This document shows positions 6,629-12,104 of a stretch of DNA of 12,104 nucleotides, piece by piece. The DNA lies in contig CABQMM010000013.1 of the NCBI GenBank assembly GCA_902465215.1, positions 1 through 12,104 on the forward strand, in the 5' to 3' direction. The position numbers were made by a program, and so were the translations under genes. Positions within the stretch are counted from its first letter, which is position 1; the number at the start of each line of letters is the position of its first letter. The notes beneath the pieces are model-generated. The model did no database searches. It was not told the DNA's origin and worked only from the letters and a program-made list of their open reading frames with translations. Source of the stretch: an uncultured Bacillota bacterium. Lineage in GTDB: Bacteria; Bacillota; Clostridia; Peptostreptococcales; Anaerovoracaceae.

Positions 6629-7684
6629 ATGCAAGATTTATTTTTAGAAAAGATGGAAGAAAGAAAAGCAAGACTTGAAAAGATCCTCGAAAGTTCCAGA
6701 GAAAGACTGAAAGCAATCGATTCTGTTCAGGATGCTGAGGATGTAAGAATCAAGGTTCTCGGCAAGAAAGGCGAACTGACGGAAATGCTGAAATCCATGG
6801 GAAAGATGGATCCGGAAGAAAGAAAAGAATTCGGTATGGCGGCAAACCAAGTCCGCAGTGAAATTGAAAAAATGCTCGAAGCTTCTTTTGAACAGCTCAA
6901 GAACAAGGCAAAGGAAGCTAAGTTTAAAATTGAAAAGATAGATGTAACCGAACCGGGCAAAGTTCCGCATTTAGGTACCAAGCACCCGATTACGATTACG
7001 ATTGAAGAAATCTCCAGAGTATTCAAGTCCATGGGATTTTCCCTTTCCGAAGGACCGGAAGTGGAGACTGTGTTCAATAACTTCGATGCTTTGAACGCAG
7101 GCCCGAACCACCCGGCAAGAGACTGGACGGATACTTTCTACATCAATGATGAGATTTTGCTCAGAACGCAGACTTCACCGGTACAGGTGAGAACGCTTCT
7201 GAATCAGAAGCCTCCGATTCGTGTGTTCGCACCGGGAAGATGCTTCCGCTGCGATACGCCGGACGCAACACACTCTCCGATGTTCCATCAGGTAGAGGGA
7301 CTTGTTGTTGACGAAGGAATCACGATGGCAGACCTGAAAGGCGTGCTTGACAGCTTCGCCAAACAGATGTTCGGCTCGGAAGTAAGAACGAAATTCAGAC
7401 CTCATCACTTCCCGTTCACCGAACCGTCGGCGGAAATGGATGTTTCCTGCTTCAAATGCGGCGGCAAGGGCTGCAGAGTATGCAAGGGAAGCGGCTGGAT
7501 TGAAATTTTGGGATGCGGAATGGTTCACCCGAATGTACTTAAGGTTGGCGGTGTGGATACAGAAAAATACACCGGCTTCGCATTCGGCATGGGCGTTGAG
7601 AGAATCGCTATGCTCAAGTACGGCATAGATGACATCAGACTTCTCTATGAAAACGACATGAGATTCATTGAACAGTTCAAGTAA
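6629..7684 (+). CDS. pheS: PheS, phenylalanyl-tRNA synthetase alpha subunit
   Basis: The catalytic subunit of the (alpha-beta)2 enzyme that charges tRNA-Phe. With 351 residues it is slightly above the usual ~340. An N-terminal coiled-coil arm (about 1-100, with VLGKKGELTEML at 43-54) that contacts tRNA is followed by the class II synthetase core. Seen: HPITITIEEI (119-128), EGPEVETVFNNFDALN (141-156), LRTQTSPVQ (178-186), a class II motif 2 region (GRCFRCDTPDATHSPMFHQ, 203-221), GCGMVHPNVL (295-304) and motif 3 GFAFGMGVERIAML (316-329). A CxxC-x4-CxxC set (Cys274, 277, 282, 285) makes a possible metal-binding knuckle. The start at 6629 has AAAGG (6616-6620) upstream; ATG 6653 is a less likely alternative. 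Arginine is AGA in about 17 of 20 codons, as in pheT. Confidence 0.97.
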   Translation: MQDLFLEKMEERKARLEKILESSRERLKAIDSVQDAEDVRIKVLGKKGELTEMLKSMGKMDPEERKEFGMAANQVRSEIEKMLEASFEQLKNKAKEAKFKIEKIDVTEPGKVPHLGTKHPITITIEEISRVFKSMGFSLSEGPEVETVFNNFDALNAGPNHPARDWTDTFYINDEILLRTQTSPVQVRTLLNQKPPIRVFAPGRCFRCDTPDATHSPMFHQVEGLVVDEGITMADLKGVLDSFAKQMFGSEVRTKFRPHHFPFTEPSAEMDVSCFKCGGKGCRVCKGSGWIEILGCGMVHPNVLKVGGVDTEKYTGFAFGMGVERIAMLKYGIDDIRLLYENDMRFIEQFK

Positions 7685-7711
7685 CAAAATTTCGATTTAG
7701 ATGTGCCTGAT

Positions 7712-7717
7712 AGGAGG
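7712..7717 (+). promoter_or_regulatory. pheT Shine-Dalgarno
   Basis: A perfect AGGAGG six bases before ATG 7724. It decides against the in-frame GTG at 7703, which would put the site inside the gene, and gives the family N-terminus MIVSLEWLKDY. Confidence 0.9.
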
Positions 7718-7723
7718 AAAAAA

Positions 7724-10174
7724 ATGATTGTATCATTAGAATGGTTAAAAGATTATACAGAAGTTAATGTAAGCCCCGAAGAATTCTGCGACCGCATGAT
7801 TATGTCCGGCTCCAATCTTGAAACGTTGGAAATGGCAGGAAAAATGTCCAAGGTCGTAGTGGGCAAGATTGTAAAGATTGAGAAACACCCGGATGCTGAT
7901 AAGCTCGTTGTATGCCAGCTCGATATTGGAGAAGCAGAGCCTGTTCAGATTGTAACGGGAGCGCCGAATGTTTTTGAAGGCGCTTATGTTCCGGTAGCGC
8001 TTGACGGAAGCAGAATCCCGGGACCGATTCACGGACAGCCGAAGCAGGAAGACGGTACGGAAATCACGAAAGGCAAGCTCAGAGGGGTGGAATCAAACGG
8101 TATGCTTTGTTCCTTCGGCGAACTTGGCTTTGAGGATAAGGTTGTGCCGGTAAATCAGAGAGACGGAATCTGGATTCTTGAGAAAGAATATCCGTTGGGA
8201 ACGGATTTTGCGGAGACGATGGAGCTTAAGGATGCGATTATCGATTTCGAAATCACGCCGAACCGGCCGGACTGTCTTTCCATGATTGGTATGGCAAGAG
8301 AAGCTGCAGCAACATTCGGAACGAAGCTTGGCTATCCGGAAACGGTGTGCGAGCACGAAGAAGGAAATGCCGCAGACTATATCAGCGTTGAGGTAAAATC
8401 ACCGCTTTGCAAAAGATATGTTGCAAGAATCGTAAAGGATGTCAAGGTTGAGGATTCTCCTTGGTGGCTGCAGAGAAGATTGATTCATGCAGGAATGAGA
8501 CCGATTAACAACATCGTTGACATTACGAACTTTGTAATGCTCGAATACGGTCAGCCGATGCACGCTTTTGACATAGAAAGTCTTGAAGGCCATAAGATTA
8601 TTGTTGATACAGCAACCGAAGGCGAAAAGTTTGTTACGCTGGACGGAAACGAAAGAACGCTTGACGACAGAATGCTGATGATTAACGACGCGAAGAATCC
8701 GGTAGCGGTTGCAGGCGTCATGGGCGGATTGAATTCCGAAATTACCGCAGATACGAAGACAATCGTAATTGAATCCGCGAACTTCGATGCAAACAGCGTA
8801 AGAACGACATCTAAGAGACTTACGCTCAGAACAGAGGCTTCCGGAAGATATGAAAAAGGCATTGACCCGAACCTTTGCGAAGCGGCTGCAGACAGAGTAT
8901 GCAGACTGATTGAACTCATCGGCGCAGGAACGGTAGTAGGCGGAAGCGTGGATATTTATCCGGATAAAGCAGAAGCAAAGACCGTTCACGCAAGAGTATC
9001 CAGAATTAACCATGTTCTCGGAATTGAAATCTCCAGAGAGCAGATGGTCGGATACTTAGAAAGCCTTGAAATGAAAGTCGAAGGGGAAGGCGACGATATG
9101 TATGTAACGGCGCCGACTGTAAGACAGGATATCGAAATCGAAGAAGATATTGTGGAAGAAGTTGCAAGACTTTACGGATACGATAATCTTCCGGTTACAA
9201 TTCCAAAAGGAAACAACGAAGCAAGTCAGTCCTATGACAGAGATATCAAGGATCTTGCCAGAGATGTACTCTGCGCGATGGGGGCAAACGAAATCCAGAC
9301 TTATTCATTCGTAAGCCCGAAGGGTGTGGATAATATCGGCATTGAAGAAGATTCTTGGGAAAGAGCCTTTGTTAAGATTTTGAATCCTCTCGGCGAAGAT
9401 ACTTCGGTTATGCGTACAATTCTCACGCCGCAGATGTTGGAAGTTATGGGAAGAAATTACTCCAGAAACCTTGAAAGTATGAGAGCGTATGAAATCGGCA
9501 ACACTTTCATGGCAAACCAGCTCGGTCTGCCGTTTGAAAGCGATAACCTTTCCATCGGACTTTATGGAAAAGACGAAGATTTCTTCACGCTGAAAGGAAT
9601 GATTGAAGAACTTCTTTACAAGCTCGGAATCAGAGACCTCGAATTTGTGGCTGAAAGCGAATACGGCGTATATCATCCGGGCAGATGTGCAAGAATTATT
9701 GCTCGTCACATGGCGGAACTGGAAAACGGTCCTGCAGAGGAAGAAGTGGAAATCGGAATCATGGGTGAAGTTCACCCGGATGCAGCCGAGAAGTACGGAA
9801 TCGGCACGCGCGCTTACTGTGCGGAACTGTTCTTCGGAACTTTGGTAGAGCTTTCCGATACCGTAAAACAATACAAGCCGCTCCCGAAATACCCGGCAAT
9901 GACAAGAGACATCGCACTGGTTGTCGATGAAGCGATGACAGTCGGTGAAATCGAAAAGGTAATCTGGGGCGCAGGAGCAGAAATTTTAACTGCGATTAAG
10001 TTATTTGATATATACAGAGGAGTTCAGGTGGGTCCGGGCAAGAAGAGCGTTGCGTTTACACTGACATACAGACACGCAGACAGAACATTGACTGACGAAG
10101 ATGTACAGGCAGCACACGCTAAGGTACTGGACGCTTTGAAAGAAAAGCTGAACATCAACCTGAGAGAAATGTAA
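7724..10174 (+). CDS. pheT: PheT, phenylalanyl-tRNA synthetase beta subunit
   Basis: The large, non-catalytic subunit that binds tRNA-Phe and edits mischarged Tyr-tRNA. 816 residues, full length. Domains in order: N-terminal MIVSLEWLKDY; EMAP-like tRNA-binding domain (about 43-155, VVVGKIVKIEKHPDADKL and QIVTGAPN); DFEITPNRPDCLSMIGMARE (174-193); B3/B4 editing domain (about 215-395, including GMRPINNIVDITNFVMLEYG at 257-276, QPMHAFD, VAGVMGG and RTEASGRYEKGID); B5 domain (about 420-490); catalytic-like core; and the C-terminal ferredoxin-fold anticodon-binding (FDX-ACB) domain (about 717-816, YPAMTRDIALVV ... LTYRHADRTLTDEDV). All expected parts are present, with no break. It lies 39 bases after pheS. 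Arginine is encoded by AGA in 36 of 41 positions, which suggests high expression. Confidence 0.97.
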   Translation: MIVSLEWLKDYTEVNVSPEEFCDRMIMSGSNLETLEMAGKMSKVVVGKIVKIEKHPDADKLVVCQLDIGEAEPVQIVTGAPNVFEGAYVPVALDGSRIPGPIHGQPKQEDGTEITKGKLRGVESNGMLCSFGELGFEDKVVPVNQRDGIWILEKEYPLGTDFAETMELKDAIIDFEITPNRPDCLSMIGMAREAAATFGTKLGYPETVCEHEEGNAADYISVEVKSPLCKRYVARIVKDVKVEDSPWWLQRRLIHAGMRPINNIVDITNFVMLEYGQPMHAFDIESLEGHKIIVDTATEGEKFVTLDGNERTLDDRMLMINDAKNPVAVAGVMGGLNSEITADTKTIVIESANFDANSVRTTSKRLTLRTEASGRYEKGIDPNLCEAAADRVCRLIELIGAGTVVGGSVDIYPDKAEAKTVHARVSRINHVLGIEISREQMVGYLESLEMKVEGEGDDMYVTAPTVRQDIEIEEDIVEEVARLYGYDNLPVTIPKGNNEASQSYDRDIKDLARDVLCAMGANEIQTYSFVSPKGVDNIGIEEDSWERAFVKILNPLGEDTSVMRTILTPQMLEVMGRNYSRNLESMRAYEIGNTFMANQLGLPFESDNLSIGLYGKDEDFFTLKGMIEELLYKLGIRDLEFVAESEYGVYHPGRCARIIARHMAELENGPAEEEVEIGIMGEVHPDAAEKYGIGTRAYCAELFFGTLVELSDTVKQYKPLPKYPAMTRDIALVVDEAMTVGEIEKVIWGAGAEILTAIKLFDIYRGVQVGPGKKSVAFTLTYRHADRTLTDEDVQAAHAKVLDALKEKLNINLREM

Positions 10175-10239
10175 TTTTTCTCGGAAAATGCGTAAAAAGT
10201 GCGCAAGAAGGCAGCAGAGCAGAAAACGGGAGGAACAGG

Positions 10240-10707
10240 ATGGAAGACAGAAAAGTTGGCGTTCGGATTTACGGACAGGACTATACGATATCCGGAGAAC
10301 GAGACGAGCAGACGATTGTTGAGATTGCTGCCTATGTCGATGCGAAAATGCGGGAAATAGCAAGATTCTTTGCAGGCGGCGCACAGGGCTCCCTTGCGGT
10401 TTTAGCGGCTGTCAATGTTGCGGATGAACTTTTCGAAGCGAAGGAAAAAATTGCGGAGCTTGAGGCTGCGAAAGCACAGATGGAAAAAGACTCGCAGCAC
10501 TATATGCAGATGTGGGATGAAGCGAAAAAAAGCTTTATGCAGTACAAGGATGAGGCGGCAAAATCCGCAGATGAACGAAAAGAAAGCGAAGAAAAGTACC
10601 GCAGGCTGGAAGCCAAATGCACAGAGTTCGAAAATTCCTATTTCGATTTGCAGATGGAGAATGTTCAGCTGAAAAATGAACTCGAAAAATTACAGAGGAA
10701 TCCATGA
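10240..10707 (+). CDS. zapA: ZapA-like cell division protein with long coiled-coil tail
   Basis: ZapA binds FtsZ and bundles its filaments, stabilising the ring. The N-terminal globular domain (about 1-70) has the family pattern: VGVRIYGQDYTISGE, a helix ending AYVDAKMREIAR, and SLAVLAAVNVADELFEA. The remaining ~85 residues are a highly charged heptad-like coiled coil rich in Glu, Lys and Ala, so the protein (155 residues) is longer than the ~85-110 residue ZapA of E. coli or B. subtilis. The start has GGGAGG (10228-10233). It follows pheT by 65 bases and its TGA overlaps the mutS2 ATG, an arrangement that recalls the zapA-mutS2 neighbourhood of other Firmicutes. The core assignment is good; the tail's role is unknown. 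Confidence 0.87.
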   Translation: MEDRKVGVRIYGQDYTISGERDEQTIVEIAAYVDAKMREIARFFAGGAQGSLAVLAAVNVADELFEAKEKIAELEAAKAQMEKDSQHYMQMWDEAKKSFMQYKDEAAKSADERKESEEKYRRLEAKCTEFENSYFDLQMENVQLKNELEKLQRNP

Positions 10708-12104
10708 ATAAAAAAGGACTGAAAGTTTTAGAGTACAATAAGATTATCGAGATGCTGAAAGCACAGGCAAATTCACAGATGGCAAAAGAGCGGCTTGCCG
10801 CTCTTCTGCCGGAAACGGAAATCCACCGGATTCGCGAGGGACTTGCGGAGACGAGTGAAGCGGTTACCGTCATCGTGAAGAAAGGAGCGCTTCCGCTGGG
10901 AGAAATCTATGACATCAACAGCGCGCTTCACTTCGCGAGAAAAGGCGGAACGCTGACGATGCGCCAGCTGCTTCAGATCTTATACAACATGAAAGTTACA
11001 GGGAATGTAATCACCTTTTTAAAAAGCGACCTCGAGTATCTGCCCATCATCATGGGCATGTCCGAAGTGCTGGTTGCTTTCCCGAAACTGGCGGAGCGGA
11101 TTGACCGCAGCATTTTATCCGAGGATGAGATGGCAGACAGCGCTTCGCCGGAGCTGAGGAACATCCGAAGAAGCATTGCCCGTCAGAACGAGGCGATTCG
11201 CAGCAAGATGAATCATATCCTGAATTCTTCGGATAATAAAACATTTTTACAAGACGCAATTGTTACGATGCGCGATGGCAGATATGTTGTTCCGGTAAAA
11301 GCTGAACACAGGGCGAAAATGCCGGGTATCATACATGACCAGTCATCGAGTGGCGCGACGATTTTCATAGAGCCACAGGTAATTGTCAACCTGAACAATG
11401 AACTGCGTGAGCTCGAGCTGGCGGAAAAGGCAGAAATCGAGAGAATTCTGGCGGAACTGTCCTCTGCCGTAGCAGAACATTTCCATGATTTAATCAATAA
11501 CCAGAAGATTTTGATTGAACTGGACATTATCTTTGCAAAGGGAAAGCTTTCATGCAAAATGCAGGCGGAAGAGCCGAGCATCAACGAGGAAGGTTACCTT
11601 GACTTGAGGCTTGCCAGACATCCGCTGATTGATCCGAAAAAAGTCGTTCCGATAAATCTTTCCATCGGAAAAGAGTATCAGACGCTTGTCATTACCGGAC
11701 CGAACACGGGAGGAAAGACTGTTACGCTGAAAACCGCGGGACTTTTGGCGATGATGGCGCAGAGCGGGCTGCATATTCCGGCAGCTTCCACGAGCAGCCT
11801 TCCGATTTATCGGGAGATCTTCGCGGATATCGGCGATGAGCAAAGCATCGAGCAAAGCCTGAGTACCTTTTCCTCGCATATGAAAAACACGGTTTATCTG
11901 GTTGAAAAAGCTGGAAGCGGCACGCTCGTGCTGCTGGACGAGCTCGGAGCGGGAACGGACCCGACCGAAGGTGCGGCGCTTGCCATTGCGATTCTGGAAC
12001 GACTTGCTGCGCAGGGCGCGCATACGATTGCAACAACACACTATAATGAATTAAAGAAATATGCGCTTTCTACGGAGGGCGTTGAAAATGCTTCGATGGA
12101 ATTC
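10704..12104 (+). CDS. mutS2: MutS2, endonuclease MutS2 / ribosome-collision ATPase (5' part, cut by window end)
   Basis: The open frame starts at ATG 10704 and is still open at base 12104: 467 codons of an expected ~780-800. MutS2 is a MutS-like ATPase reported to suppress recombination and, in B. subtilis, to act on collided ribosomes. It begins MNKKGLKVLEYNKIIEML, directly with the core/lever helices, and lacks the MutS mismatch-recognition domain, as expected. Seen: AIVTMRDGRYVVPVKAEHR and DQSSSGATIFIEP (connector/clamp region), Walker A GPNTGGKT (332-339), a signature stretch SIEQSLSTFSSHM, Walker B LLDELGAGTDP (410-420) and TTHYNELK. The C-terminal Smr nuclease domain would lie beyond the window. 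The start overlaps the zapA stop (ATGA), with AGAGGA (10693-10698) as ribosome site. Arginine is mostly CGN (13 of 21), unlike pheST. Confidence 0.95.
   Translation, partial: MNKKGLKVLEYNKIIEMLKAQANSQMAKERLAALLPETEIHRIREGLAETSEAVTVIVKKGALPLGEIYDINSALHFARKGGTLTMRQLLQILYNMKVTGNVITFLKSDLEYLPIIMGMSEVLVAFPKLAERIDRSILSEDEMADSASPELRNIRRSIARQNEAIRSKMNHILNSSDNKTFLQDAIVTMRDGRYVVPVKAEHRAKMPGIIHDQSSSGATIFIEPQVIVNLNNELRELELAEKAEIERILAELSSAVAEHFHDLINNQKILIELDIIFAKGKLSCKMQAEEPSINEEGYLDLRLARHPLIDPKKVVPINLSIGKEYQTLVITGPNTGGKTVTLKTAGLLAMMAQSGLHIPAASTSSLPIYREIFADIGDEQSIEQSLSTFSSHMKNTVYLVEKAGSGTLVLLDELGAGTDPTEGAALAIAILERLAAQGAHTIATTHYNELKKYALSTEGVENASMEF

Noticed and set aside
7175..7687. Antisense open frame (170 codons) opposite pheS
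   Set aside because: No motif or ribosome site of note; sense gene is complete and conserved.
10164..10182. Hairpin GAGAAA/TTTCTC across the pheT stop as a terminator
   Set aside because: Only six weak base pairs with a 7-base loop and no T-run after it; probably chance, and zapA-mutS2 is likely continuous with pheT.
1..12104. Mobile elements, CRISPR, toxin-antitoxin or a novel accessory system
   Set aside because: All genes are core, co-directional and tightly packed; no direct-repeat arrays, transposase motifs, tRNA or att-like sites, or orphan genes were seen.

Overview
The window is a compact block of co-directional core genes (all on the + strand) from what looks like an anaerobic, low-to-mid GC Firmicute of the class Clostridia. 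Three things point there: the order murD-ftsW-murG-murA-ftsQ-ftsZ without ftsA, murC or murB; a SpoU-type methyltransferase followed by pheS-pheT, zapA and mutS2; and strong AGGAGG-type ribosome binding sites. A family-level guess (for example the Anaerovoracaceae / Family XIII group) would be speculation. No phage, insertion sequence, CRISPR, tRNA or rRNA signal was seen.

Positions 1-5786 are the right-hand part of the division and cell wall (dcw) cluster: the 3' end of murD, then ftsW, murG, murA, ftsQ/divIB and ftsZ. MurD and MurA act in the cytoplasmic UDP-MurNAc-pentapeptide pathway. MurG makes lipid II, FtsW polymerises lipid II at the septum, FtsQ is part of the membrane divisome and FtsZ is the ring scaffold. 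murD/ftsW and murA/ftsQ overlap. Two gaps carry likely control elements: a terminator-like hairpin that hides the murA ribosome binding site (2475-2522) and an extended -10 promoter candidate before ftsZ (4546-4574).

A GNRA-loop hairpin after ftsZ (5796-5817) marks the likely end of the dcw unit. A second unit follows: a SpoU/TrmH-family RNA methyltransferase, then pheS and pheT (both subunits of phenylalanyl-tRNA synthetase), then zapA (FtsZ-ring regulator) and mutS2 (cut by the window end), the last two joined by an ATGA overlap. So translation genes are sandwiched between FtsZ and its partner ZapA.

No stretch longer than 106 bases lacks a gene. The gene content is conserved housekeeping and I see no evidence of a new multi-gene system. 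The most interesting signals are regulatory: the murA leader hairpin, the absence of a T-box before pheST, and an arginine-codon split (AGA in pheST, CGN in mutS2) that probably reflects expression level.
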